DNA from: Actinomycetota bacterium
GTDB lineage: Bacteria; Actinomycetota; Thermoleophilia; Solirubrobacterales; 70-9
Direction: 5' to 3'
Assembly: GCA_018268695.1 (NCBI GenBank)
Contig: JAFDWD010000548.1
Location: 1 to 31,757, forward strand
Length of the DNA stretch: 31,757 bases
In this document: positions 1 to 7,947 of the stretch, piece by piece
How positions within the stretch are numbered: the first letter of the stretch is position 1
Layout of the letters: each line of letters starts with the position of its first letter
The notes under the pieces: model-generated
Told to the model about the DNA's origin: nothing
What the model saw: the letters and a program-made list of their open reading frames with translations, nothing else
Database searches by the model: none
Translations under genes and position numbers: made by a program

Positions 1-454
1 CGTAGAAGCCGCCCTCGAACGCCACCTCCCTCCCCCGCAGCGGGACCTTCAGCCGGTCGGCCAGACGACCGGCGACGGTCGCCGCCGGCTCGGAGAGGTG
101 GACGTGCTGGTGGGAGTCGAGGTGGCTAGGGTCGCGGCCGACCAGCAACCGGAACGACTCCAGCTGCGCGTCGCACTCGGCCTCGACGGCCGCGGCGGAG
201 TCGGGGTCGCAGCGCCGGTAGGCCTCGGTCCATTCGCCGCCCACGTACTCCCACTCGGCGAGGTCGAGGTGAAGTCCCACCGACAGGTCCGGTAGCGAGG
301 CGGCCCGCCGCGACGCGTCGGCCGCGGCCGCTCGGCGGACCATCAACGTGGCGCTGGTGACGATCCCGTGCTCGTGCGCGGCGAAGATGCCCTCGTTCAC
401 CGAGTCGCAGAGGCCGAGGTCGTCGGCGTTGACGATCAGGTATCGAGCCGTCAA
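1..454 (-). CDS. ChbG/HpnK (YdjC)-family carbohydrate deacetylase, partial
   Basis: Seen: the reverse strand encodes an open frame that begins TTG (protein start LTARYLIVNADDLGL) and runs off the left edge after about 151 codons. The N-terminal NADDLG, the following SVNEGIFAAHEHGIVTSAT stretch, GLHLDL and DSHQHVH are the metal-binding and core motifs of the ChbG/HpnK/YdjC family. Known: members are metal-dependent deacetylases of N-acetylated sugars such as chitooligosaccharides or hopanoid glycans. Inference: it removes acetyl groups from a sugar of the glycan made by this cluster. It is the last visible gene of the minus-strand operon; its TTG follows the upstream TGA by one base, so translation is probably coupled. 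The C-terminal half lies outside the window. Family assignment is firm; the substrate is unknown. Confidence 0.85.
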   Translation of the reverse strand, partial: MTARYLIVNADDLGLCDSVNEGIFAAHEHGIVTSATLMVRRAAAADASRRAASLPDLSVGLHLDLAEWEYVGGEWTEAYRRCDPDSAAAVEAECDAQLESFRLLVGRDPSHLDSHQHVHLSEPAATVAGRLADRLKVPLRGREVAFEGGFY

Positions 455-455
455 C

Positions 456-1349
456 TCAGAGCTCCAGCTCTTCGGCGATCTCGATCGCCTCCGCTGCCCA
501 GTCGCGGCGCTGGGCGGTCGGCGGCTTCCATTCCGGCGGCGCCCAGCCGAGCCACTGGATCGCGACCTGGAAGCGGGCGAGATCGAGCGACCGGGCGGGC
601 AGCTCGCGGCCGAGGGCCGAGCCGTATGCCCGGCGCATCGATTCGCGTTCGGGGCGGGGCCAACCGCAGACCAGCGCCCCCAGGTCGAGGGCACCGGGAC
701 CGGGACCGCAGAGCTCCCAGTCGACCGGGGCGACTCGGGTCGATCCACCGGCCTCGGATAGAAGGACGTTGGACGGGTAGAACTCGCCGTGGAGCACGGT
801 CCGGTCCATCGCCGCCAGGGCCTCCACGGACCGCCGGTGCCGCGGCTCGAGCCAATCGAGGACCTCGTCCGGCGCGGCGCCGAACTCGCGCGCCCGGCCG
901 AACCAGAGGCGGTGGAAGTCGGCGTCGCGGTCGACCAGCGGGGACCCGAGCGGCAGGTCGTCGAGGAGCCGCTCGAAGGTCGCGTGGAAACGGCCGAGCC
1001 AACTCGCCACTCCCTCCCAGGCCTCAACCTCGCCGACCTCCGAGAGCGGCCGACCGTCGATCCACTCGATGTAGAGACGGGCATCGCCTCCTTCTCGCTC
1101 GGCTCCGAGGAAGGCGGGCGGACCGTCGGGCCCGTGCGGCAGGAGGGTCTCGTAGACGAAGGGCTCGCGCTCCTCGGCGTGGAGGAAGAGCGGCTTGGCG
1201 AGCCGGGCGGTCGCGTCCAGGGCCTCGCGGTCGAGGCGCTTGCAGACGATCCTCGAGCGCCCCCGCCCCGGCGACTCGAGCTCGATATCCTCGATCGGGA
1301 AGCTGGTCCGGTAGTCGGACGGGCGACGAGCGATCACCCTGGCGCTCAC
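456..1349 (-). CDS. APH-fold phosphotransferase family protein
   Basis: 297 aa from a GTG start that overlaps the upstream TGA as GTGA. Seen: the catalytic-loop motif HGEFYPSNVLL near residue 182 and PVDWELCGPGPGALDL near 207 are those of the aminoglycoside phosphotransferase/choline kinase-like fold. The usual HGD Asp is Glu here (HGE), while the downstream metal-binding DWE is present. The N-terminal lobe contains IVCKRLDREAL, a likely ATP-lobe Lys. Known: this fold phosphorylates small hydroxylated molecules including sugars. Inference: in a glycan cluster it more likely phosphorylates a sugar or glycan intermediate than confers drug resistance. An inactive or altered kinase is possible because of the Asp-to-Glu change. 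Confidence 0.8.
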   Translation of the reverse strand: MSARVIARRPSDYRTSFPIEDIELESPGRGRSRIVCKRLDREALDATARLAKPLFLHAEEREPFVYETLLPHGPDGPPAFLGAEREGGDARLYIEWIDGRPLSEVGEVEAWEGVASWLGRFHATFERLLDDLPLGSPLVDRDADFHRLWFGRAREFGAAPDEVLDWLEPRHRRSVEALAAMDRTVLHGEFYPSNVLLSEAGGSTRVAPVDWELCGPGPGALDLGALVCGWPRPERESMRRAYGSALGRELPARSLDLARFQVAIQWLGWAPPEWKPPTAQRRDWAAEAIEIAEELEL

Positions 1350-2491
1350 CGCGCCACCCCCTGCGGCTCGGGCACGGCGAGCCGCTCCAGCAGCGCGGGC
1401 AGCACCCGCCCCGAGTCGAGGTACTCGGTCGCGATCTCGCGAGCCGCGCGGCGGTGTCGGGAAAGGTCGGCCTCGACCGCCTCGATCGCGGCGGCGGCCC
1501 CGGCGGCATCGTCGAAGGCGAGCAACCCCGAGCCCGTCGGCAGCGCCGCGCCGAACCCGGTGTCCTGGGCGACTACGGGGCGGCCACTCGCCAGATACGC
1601 GGCATCGCGATCGCTGAACCAACCGCCGCGACTGACCACATAGCCCTCCTTCGCCACCCCGAGCGCCCCGCGGGAGCCGCGGACGAACCGCGCGTAGGCG
1701 GCCGGCGTCCCGGCCACCGCCCGCGGATCGACCAGGGGCCAGCGGTTCTCGGCGAGGGCGGCGAGGTCCGAGCGCTCGTCGGGGTGGATGTCGAGGGCGA
1801 GCTCGAACTCGGCGGCGCTCCGTCGCGGCAGATCGATCAGCCCCCGCATGGAGTGCGCACGCTGGCCGTATCGCACGCCTTCGTAGGTCGGCGACCCGTA
1901 GCTGCGCCAGTTGCCGACCGTGGTCCAGGCACGCCCGTCCCCCGCCGCCAGGCGCTCGGGAAGCACGACCGGGGGCAGGGTCGGCAGCCAGCGTCGCCCC
2001 AGGGTCGGGATCGGGCAGTCCGGCTCGCCGATCCGCACGCCGACCGAGGCGCAGTGGGTGTGGGCGTCGAGGCCCAGGTCGAAGCCTTCGGCCCCCCAGA
2101 CCTGGTTGAAGCCGGGATCGAGATCGAGGAAGACGCGGACCGGGACGCCTTCGAGGAGGCGCTCGTCGCGGAGCATCCCGGAGATGTTCAGCAGCAGGTC
2201 GGCCTCCCGCGCGAACCGCGCGATCTCGGCGTATGGCAGGCCGACCGTCTCGGTCCCGCCCCGCGCCAACAGGGCGGCGCCGCCGGCGAGCGGGGCGAGC
2301 GTTCGAAAGTAGGAGGCGACTGGCCCGTCGCCGGCCAGCGACTCGACATCGACCGGCTCGACCAGCAGAACCTCGTGCCCGAGCCGCCGCAGCCCCTCGA
2401 CGTACTGCAACACGGCCGCGGTCGCCCCTCCCTGCCACGGGTCCCCGGCGACCATGCCGCTCACCAGGATCTTCAGGCGTTCGCCGCTCAT
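1346..2491 (-). CDS. GT-B-like glycosyltransferase, paralogue A
   Basis: 381 aa, ATG start overlapping the upstream stop (ATGA). Seen: the N-terminus KILVSGMVAGDPWQGG and GLRRLGHEVLLVEP look like a Rossmann-type GT-B N-lobe. The C-terminal part has WFSDRDAAYLASGRPVVAQD followed by TGFGAALPTGSGLLAF, which resembles the nucleotide-sugar-binding region of GT-B enzymes. The same layout recurs in three other genes of this cluster (2488-3633, 4004-5110 and the N-terminal half of 11414-13885). Inference: it transfers one sugar in assembly of the surface glycan; donor and acceptor are unknown. No membrane segment is seen, so it is probably cytoplasmic. Glycosyltransferase status is well supported by motif and context; the exact CAZy family is not assigned. 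Confidence 0.8.
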   Translation of the reverse strand: MSGERLKILVSGMVAGDPWQGGATAAVLQYVEGLRRLGHEVLLVEPVDVESLAGDGPVASYFRTLAPLAGGAALLARGGTETVGLPYAEIARFAREADLLLNISGMLRDERLLEGVPVRVFLDLDPGFNQVWGAEGFDLGLDAHTHCASVGVRIGEPDCPIPTLGRRWLPTLPPVVLPERLAAGDGRAWTTVGNWRSYGSPTYEGVRYGQRAHSMRGLIDLPRRSAAEFELALDIHPDERSDLAALAENRWPLVDPRAVAGTPAAYARFVRGSRGALGVAKEGYVVSRGGWFSDRDAAYLASGRPVVAQDTGFGAALPTGSGLLAFDDAAGAAAAIEAVEADLSRHRRAAREIATEYLDSGRVLPALLERLAVPEPQGVAR

Positions 2492-3633
2492 GCCACGCCC
2501 GCCCCCAGCCCGAGGCGTTCGAGCAGGCCGCCGAGGACGAGATCGGAATCGAGATGCGCCCGGGCCAGCTCGCGGGCCGCCTCCCCGTGCCCGATCGGGT
2601 CGGCGACCAGCCGCCTGGCCCCCGCCTCCGCCCCGGCCAGATCGGCGAAGGTCACGAGGCCCTCACCGACCGGGAGGCGGCGCCCCACCCCGGTGTCCTG
2701 GACGAGCACCGGCCGACCGCTAGCCAGGTAGGCGGCGCTGCGGTCGCTGAACCACCCGGAGCGGGACGCGACGTAGGCCCCCTGGGCGACCGAGAACTCG
2801 GCATCGGAGGCCCGGACGTAGGCGCCGAACCCCGCCGGCGTCGAGGCGACCGCGCCCGGGTCGACGACCGACCAACCCGCGCCGCGCAAGGCGTCGAGGT
2901 CGGCGGCGTCACCGGGATGGATGTCGAGGGCGAGCTCGAAGGTCGCGCCGGAGACCCGACCCGGGAGCGCCGACATCCGGCGGAACTCGTGGTGCTTGCC
3001 GCCCGCGACCTCTCCGGCGACCTCGAGCGGGCCATAGGCGCCGCGCCAGGTCGAGACCGTGGTGAAGCGCAGCGGGCCGCGATCCGGAGGCGGTGCGGCC
3101 GGCCAATGCTCCAGCACCACCGGCGGCAGGGTCGGGATCCAGTCGACGCCGGCGCTCGGCAGCGGGCAGCCCTCGGCGCCGACGCCGAGACCGACCGTGA
3201 CGTGGCGGTCGTGGCCGGCGACGGAGAAGGCGAGCGCCGGATCGGCCGCCCAGACCTGGGTGTAGGCGGGATCGAGATCGACGTAGACCCGCAGGCGCGG
3301 GGAGTCACGGACGGGCCCCGGCCCGAGGTGGCCGCTGTGGTTGAAGAGCACCTCGGCCTCCGCGGCGAGCGCCTCGACCTCCTCGCTCGGGCGACCCGCC
3401 ATGCTCCTACCGCGACCGTCGAGCAGCGCCCAGTCGTCCCCGAACCCGTGCGCCTCCATCGCCGCTTCGAGGTGCGCCAAGGCCGCGGGCTCCGGACTCC
3501 CGGGGACGACCTCGACGAACAGCACCTCCCAACCGAGGCGCCGCAGGCCGAGCAGCCAGTTCAGGCGCACCCAGGCCTCGCCGCCGTTGCGCGGCTTGTT
3601 GGCGATCGGGCCGGCTAGGACCGCGAGCGGCAC
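2488..3633 (-). CDS. GT-B-like glycosyltransferase, paralogue B
   Basis: 381 aa from a GTG start. The start is supported because the first residues (PLAVLAGPIANKPRNGGEAW) line up with the start of paralogue C (PTIVIAGSIAQRPRRPGHAW). It overlaps the upstream small gene by 19 bases. Seen: GLRRLGWEVLFVEVVPG in the N-lobe; VYVDLDPAYTQVWAADPAL and WIPTLPPVVLEHWPA in the middle; WFSDRSAAYLASGRPVLVQD plus TGVGRRLPVGEGLVTF near the C-terminus. All have counterparts in the other paralogues. Inference: a cytoplasmic transferase adding one residue to the repeat unit. The variant TGVGRRL in place of TGFGAAL is the clearest difference from its sisters and may reflect another donor sugar. Confidence 0.8.
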   Translation of the reverse strand: MPLAVLAGPIANKPRNGGEAWVRLNWLLGLRRLGWEVLFVEVVPGSPEPAALAHLEAAMEAHGFGDDWALLDGRGRSMAGRPSEEVEALAAEAEVLFNHSGHLGPGPVRDSPRLRVYVDLDPAYTQVWAADPALAFSVAGHDRHVTVGLGVGAEGCPLPSAGVDWIPTLPPVVLEHWPAAPPPDRGPLRFTTVSTWRGAYGPLEVAGEVAGGKHHEFRRMSALPGRVSGATFELALDIHPGDAADLDALRGAGWSVVDPGAVASTPAGFGAYVRASDAEFSVAQGAYVASRSGWFSDRSAAYLASGRPVLVQDTGVGRRLPVGEGLVTFADLAGAEAGARRLVADPIGHGEAARELARAHLDSDLVLGGLLERLGLGAGVA

Positions 3634-4007
3634 TCGATCCGCCCCAGGGGCTCGCGGGTCTGGTCCTCGAGCACGGCGAAGACCTCGAGCAGGCTCTCCC
3701 CCTCCCCTTCGCCGACCAGCTCGACCCGGAATCCGCAGATCGCCGCGCCGGGATGGTCCGGGTTCTGCTCGGCGACGTCGGGGCGCTCGATCGCGATCGG
3801 CGCGTTCGCCGCCTGGACCCCGTCGGCGACGATCACGACCTCGGTCGCGTCGAGCCCGCTCCCGAGGACCCAGCCGACGATCTCCAGCCGGCGCCCGTCG
3901 CCGAGGACCCGGAAGTGCCCGCGCAGGCGCTCGCCCGGCTGCTGCATCACCTCGACGATCTCGAGCCCCTCCGCGGCCGGCTGCGAACGCTGGAAGTCGA
4001 TGCTCAT
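3615..4007 (-). CDS. Free-standing GW/RPDV accessory-domain protein
   Basis: 130 aa, ATG start in an ATGA overlap with the upstream glycosyltransferase. I do not recognise a named family. Seen: the protein is almost entirely one domain with LEIVGWVLGSGLDATEVVIV, an IERPDV motif, a downstream ICGFRVEL and LEVFAVLEDQ, a pattern suggesting a beta-sandwich. A similar region lies inside the GT2 at 6385-7947 (INGWARDL, FERPDV, HGFTAYFEL), and a weaker one forms the N-terminus of the sulfotransferase at 5107-6372 (NVRGWAEA, VGFEALV). Inference: an accessory or scaffold domain, perhaps glycan-binding, that works with those enzymes. There is no signal peptide or membrane helix. The gene is real on context and coupling; function is a guess. 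Confidence 0.7.
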   Translation of the reverse strand: MSIDFQRSQPAAEGLEIVEVMQQPGERLRGHFRVLGDGRRLEIVGWVLGSGLDATEVVIVADGVQAANAPIAIERPDVAEQNPDHPGAAICGFRVELVGEGEGESLLEVFAVLEDQTREPLGRIECRSRS

Positions 4008-5110
4008 CGGACCCCCAGACGGCAGATCAGGCGATCGAGGACGCGCCGCCCGTCGAGATGCTCCTCGGCCAGCCTGCGCGCCGCGCGGGCGTGCCGGCGA
4101 GGTTGCGCCGCCACCTCTTCGACCGCCGCCGCGGCGCCGTCGGGATCGTCGAAGCTGAGCAACCCGGCACCCGTCGGCAGGGCCGCCCCGAACCCCGTGT
4201 CCTGGGCGATGACCGGCTTGCCGCTCGCCAGGTAGGCGGCGCTGCGGTCGCTGAACCAGCCGCCCCGGGTGGCGACGTAGAGGTTCTTGGCGATCGCGAT
4301 CTCGGCGGCGGAGCCGCGCAGGTAGCCGCCGTAGGAAGAGAAGTCGCCGAGCTTCCCGAGCGGGTCGACCACCTTCCAGCCTCCCCGTTCGAGGCGCACG
4401 CGGTCGGCCCCGTCGGCCGGATCGATGTCGAGCGCGACCTCGAAACGCGCTTCCACCGACCGCGGCAGCTCGGCGAAGCGGCGGAACTCGTGGACGCGCA
4501 GCCCGAGGGTCCGCCCTTCGAATTCGAGCGGGCCGAACGGCCCGCGCCAGCTGCCGACGCTGGTGAAGGCGCGCCCGCCCTCGGTCGCGGGCCAGACGGC
4601 CAGCGGTACCGGCGGCAGGGTCGTGATCCATTCGCGCCCCAGCAGCGGCACCGTGCAATCCGGGCCGCCGACGTTGGTCCCGACGGTGACGAAGTCGTCG
4701 TGACCGGCGAAGGTGTCGGCGAGGCCCTGGCGGGCCCAGATCTGACCGAAGCCGGGATCGAGGTCGAGGTAGACCCGCCGCCGCGCGTCGCCGAGGAGCT
4801 CCGGATCGTCGAGGAAGCCGTTGATGTTCAGGAGCAGCTCGGCCCCGGCGAGCCGGCGCCGCAGCGCCCGGCGGGAGAGCCCGAGTGGCTCGTCCCGCCC
4901 GCGCAGCAACGAGTAGCGCCCGCCCAGGCCGGCGACCGCCATCGCGTGCTCGAACCAGGTCGCGTCGCCGCCCGCGTCGAGGCGGTCGACGAAGACGACC
5001 TCGTAGCCGAGCTCACGGAAGCCGAGCGCGTAGGCGAGCAGGGCCCAGGCGTGCCCGGGACGACGCGGTCGCTGGGCGATCGATCCGGCGATGACGATCG
5101 TCGGGCTCAC
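4004..5110 (-). CDS. GT-B-like glycosyltransferase, paralogue C
   Basis: 368 aa from a GTG start overlapping the sulfotransferase stop (GTGA). Seen: the N-lobe begins PTIVIAGSIAQRPRRPGHAW with GFRELGYEVVFVD. The centre has LLLNINGFLDD, VYLDLDPGFGQIWARQG and WITTLPPVPLAVWPA. The C-lobe has WFSDRSAAYLASGKPVIAQD and TGFGAALPTGAGLLSF. Known: a GT-B fold places the donor nucleotide-sugar near this C-lobe motif. Inference: one of four related transferases in this operon, each probably handling a different linkage of a complex glycan. It lies between the sulfotransferase and a free-standing accessory domain, so it may act on the unit that becomes sulfated. Confidence 0.8.
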   Translation of the reverse strand: MSPTIVIAGSIAQRPRRPGHAWALLAYALGFRELGYEVVFVDRLDAGGDATWFEHAMAVAGLGGRYSLLRGRDEPLGLSRRALRRRLAGAELLLNINGFLDDPELLGDARRRVYLDLDPGFGQIWARQGLADTFAGHDDFVTVGTNVGGPDCTVPLLGREWITTLPPVPLAVWPATEGGRAFTSVGSWRGPFGPLEFEGRTLGLRVHEFRRFAELPRSVEARFEVALDIDPADGADRVRLERGGWKVVDPLGKLGDFSSYGGYLRGSAAEIAIAKNLYVATRGGWFSDRSAAYLASGKPVIAQDTGFGAALPTGAGLLSFDDPDGAAAAVEEVAAQPRRHARAARRLAEEHLDGRRVLDRLICRLGVR

Positions 5111-6372
5111 GCGTAGCCGAACGCCTCCAGCTCCGGCGCCAGGAGCTCGTTGGTTTCGGCGGCGAGATCCTCCGGCAGGTCGCGGCGCCAGCGCCCGATC
5201 GTCTGCATCGGGTCGCTCACGGTGCGGTGCGCGTCGAGGTGCTCGGTCGGCTGGTTGGCCGCCTCGAGCACCGCCTCCACCGCGGCCTCGTCGGCTTCGA
5301 TCTCGAGGTAGCCGAAGATGCCCGTCAGGGTGGCCCGCGGCTCCAGGATCAGGTCCTCGTAGCGGACCAGGAGGGCGGCGTCGCCGCGCTTGCGCCACCG
5401 CTCGATCAGGTCGTCGGCGTCGCCCCGCACGCGTTCCACCAGGTACTCCGCCTTGCTCATCGCCGCGTCGTGGCCGAAGCCGTGGTCGCCGCGTTTCTCG
5501 TTCCAGGCGAAGACGGAGCTGAGCCGGTCGCGGAAGTCGCGGACCAGGATCAGCTCCTTGGCGCCGGGGAACACTTCCGTGGTCAGGTCGAGGAGCAGCG
5601 GGTCGAGGAGGAACTTCTCGGCGAAGTAACGGGCGCCCGATTCGCCGCCCCGCCGCGCCACCTCGCGGTAGTAGGCGTCGATCCGCTCCTGGCAGATCGC
5701 CGCCAGTTGACGGACCCCCTCGTTGCCGAGCCACTCGGCCATGCCCAGGTCGACCGGTGCCGGCAGGGCGCCGGCCGCGTCGCCGAGGAACCAGCGGGGC
5801 TGATCCCAGCGCTCGGTGTGGATCTGGCGCAGGTAGCTCTTCGGCGCGCTCAGCTCGCGCAGCACGGTCATCCAGTAGGTCGCGACGCGCGGCTCGAAGA
5901 CGAGCGGCTGGAACGCCAGCACCCCCGGATGGCAGCTCAGGAGCCGCGCGAGCCACTTCGAGCCGCTGCGCCCGATCGTCGTGATCATCGCCGGGTCGAG
6001 CTCCGCCTCGCGCGGCACCGCGAGCAGCTCGCGCGAGCCCGCCACCGTCGCCAGCGGCCGCGTGCCGCCGCCGGCGAGGATCGCGACCACCTCGACCGCG
6101 AACCGTGGCGCTAGCTCGATCGCCCGCACCAGCGCCTCGAAGCCGACCGCGTCGCCGTGCTCGCCCGACGCCGGCGCCGAGGGCACCTCGGCGCAGACCC
6201 GGGCGCCGTCGAGGACCCGGAAGGCGACGATCTCGGCGCCCTCCGGCGCCTCCGCCCAACCCCTCACGTTGAACGAGAAGACGTCGGAGGCGCCGCCGCT
6301 CGTCGGACACGTCAGCGCCCCGGACGGGGCGTCCTCGCGCCAGCTCACCTGCTCGATGCTCACCACTCCCAT
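5107..6372 (-). CDS. PAPS-dependent sulfotransferase with N-terminal accessory domain
   Basis: 421 aa. The ATG follows the upstream TAG by 12 bases and has a strong Shine-Dalgarno (AGGAGGG in TAGGAGGGCGGAGCG), the best ribosome site in the cluster. Seen: residues 1-115 hold a GW/GF-type domain like that of neighbours. Then MITTIGRSGSKWL near residue 129 is the 5'-phosphosulfate-binding loop. ELILVRDFRDRLSSVFAWN near 270 is the 3'-phosphate-binding segment, and LLVRYEDLILEP follows. Known: these motifs define PAPS-dependent sulfotransferases. Inference: it sulfates a sugar hydroxyl of the glycan made here, making the polymer anionic. Substrate is unknown; family assignment is strong. Confidence 0.85.
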   Translation of the reverse strand: MGVVSIEQVSWREDAPSGALTCPTSGGASDVFSFNVRGWAEAPEGAEIVAFRVLDGARVCAEVPSAPASGEHGDAVGFEALVRAIELAPRFAVEVVAILAGGGTRPLATVAGSRELLAVPREAELDPAMITTIGRSGSKWLARLLSCHPGVLAFQPLVFEPRVATYWMTVLRELSAPKSYLRQIHTERWDQPRWFLGDAAGALPAPVDLGMAEWLGNEGVRQLAAICQERIDAYYREVARRGGESGARYFAEKFLLDPLLLDLTTEVFPGAKELILVRDFRDRLSSVFAWNEKRGDHGFGHDAAMSKAEYLVERVRGDADDLIERWRKRGDAALLVRYEDLILEPRATLTGIFGYLEIEADEAAVEAVLEAANQPTEHLDAHRTVSDPMQTIGRWRRDLPEDLAAETNELLAPELEAFGYA

Positions 6373-6384
6373 CGCTCCGCCCTC

Positions 6385-7947
6385 CTAGGCGCCCGCCGCC
6401 GTGTGCGGGTCGAAGCGCTCCATCAGCTCGGCGATCGCCTCGCCCCAGAGCTGGGAATGGAGCCACATGTTGTAGTCGCTGAGGCCACGGCGAGCCTCGG
6501 CGACGTAGGACTGTCCCTCGAGGTGGTACAGCTCGGCGCTCGGCAGGTACCAGTTCTCGTAGCCCGCCGCGGCGAGGCGCAGGCAGAGCTCGGAGTCCTC
6601 GTAATCGCCCTGCACGTAGTGGAGCGGCAGGCCGCCGACCTCTTCGTAGCGCTCGCGGTCGACGAGCACGCATGCCGCGGTCACCGCCGGGACCGGCTGC
6701 GCGACTTCGGCGGCGGGGAAGCTGCGGTGGAGGCCCTTGAAGCGATGTGCGTTCTCCCAGCTCTCGGTTCCCGGCAGCCGGTGGAAGTAGAGCCCCGCGT
6801 GCTGGAGCGAGTCGTCCTCGTAGAGGAGCTTCGCGCCCAACGCGCCGATCCCGTCGCCGGCGTCGTAGAACCGGCACATCTCTCCCAGCCAGCCGGGCCG
6901 GTCGGGGATCACGTCCGAGTTCAGCAGCAGGAGCTTCCTGCCCGCCGCGACCTCCACCCCGTGCCGGTTCGCCCCGGCGTAGCCGCTGCCCGCGGTCGGG
7001 TTGACGACCTTGAACGGCAGGCCGTAGAGGGCGAAGAATTCGCGCGCCCGCTCGCGCAGCTCGTCCTCCTGCTCGACCGAGTCGAGCACGAAGATCAGCT
7101 CGGCCTCGGCCAACTCCGGGTCGACCGAGAAATGGAGCAGCTGGTGCTCGAGGAAGTCGAGCCGGCGGTAGAGCGGCACGACGATCGAGACCTCCGGCGC
7201 CTCCGGCGGCTCCCCGTAGACGTCGACGGTGTCGATCTTCGCTTCGGCGACGATCCGCTCCTGCAACTTGCTGAGGGCGAAGCGGCCGTGCTCGACCGCC
7301 AGCGGGCCGGTGAGCGGGCCGCGGGCATCGAGCTCGCCGAGGATGCTCGCCCGGGCGATCTGCGGGTCGGTCTCGACCGGCGGGCCCAGCACCTCGACCG
7401 CGCCACCGTCGGCGGTGTGCAGCTCGACCACCCAGCCGGTCGCGAGGCGGCTCGGCGCGGGCAGCTCGAAGTAGGCGGTGAAGCCGTGATCGCGGTCCTC
7501 GGTCGGGCCCAGCCCGGCGTAGAAGCGGACCACGTCGGGCCGTTCGAAGCGGAACGCCCGGTCGCCGAGGTCGACCCGGGAGCCCTCGGGCGAGACGACG
7601 GCGATCCGCCCGCCGCCTTCCAGGTCCCGGGCCCAGCCGTTGATCCAGAAGGAGCGCTCGTCGATCCCGAGGATCTGTTCGACCGCCAGGCCGATCGGCT
7701 GGCGTTCGTCGATCACCGAGATCGGCAGGCGCTCGCGCAGGACCTCGCGGACCCCGTGGAGGCGCGCGCTCAGGACCGGCGAGCCGCCGCCCCGGCCGGG
7801 AGCCGATTTGGCGAGCCGGTGCATCAGGTCCCCCCGCGCGTCGGCGTCCAACCCGGCGTACTCCTCGCGCAGCAGCTCCTTCAGCTGGTCGTCGTCAAGG
7901 TCGAGCGCCTTGCGCAGCCGTTTCTCCGCAACCGTCACCTTAGGCAC
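6385..7947 (-). CDS. GT2 glycosyltransferase with internal GW/RPDV domain
   Basis: 520 aa from a GTG start overlapping the GT4 gene by 8 bases; a second in-frame GTG three codons on is possible. Seen: a charged helical N-terminus, then an accessory domain at roughly residues 85-190 (INGWARDL, FERPDV, HGFTAYFELP). A GT2 (GT-A) domain follows from about 250: VSIVVPLYRRLDFLEHQL, LLLLNSDVIPDRPGWL as the DxD-like loop, and VQGDYEDSELCLRLAAAGY near 450 with the ED catalytic-base motif. Known: GT2 enzymes invert configuration using nucleotide-sugar donors. Inference: a cytoplasmic polymer-building transferase. The accessory domain is shared with two close neighbours. GT2 assignment is strong. Confidence 0.85.
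   Translation of the reverse strand: MPKVTVAEKRLRKALDLDDDQLKELLREEYAGLDADARGDLMHRLAKSAPGRGGGSPVLSARLHGVREVLRERLPISVIDERQPIGLAVEQILGIDERSFWINGWARDLEGGGRIAVVSPEGSRVDLGDRAFRFERPDVVRFYAGLGPTEDRDHGFTAYFELPAPSRLATGWVVELHTADGGAVEVLGPPVETDPQIARASILGELDARGPLTGPLAVEHGRFALSKLQERIVAEAKIDTVDVYGEPPEAPEVSIVVPLYRRLDFLEHQLLHFSVDPELAEAELIFVLDSVEQEDELRERAREFFALYGLPFKVVNPTAGSGYAGANRHGVEVAAGRKLLLLNSDVIPDRPGWLGEMCRFYDAGDGIGALGAKLLYEDDSLQHAGLYFHRLPGTESWENAHRFKGLHRSFPAAEVAQPVPAVTAACVLVDRERYEEVGGLPLHYVQGDYEDSELCLRLAAAGYENWYLPSAELYHLEGQSYVAEARRGLSDYNMWLHSQLWGEAIAELMERFDPHTAAGA

Noticed and set aside
368..2731. Long plus-strand open frame of 787 codons
   Set aside because: Antisense shadow of GC-rich minus-strand genes; Arg/Pro/Gly-rich with no domain, while the minus strand has clear transferase motifs.
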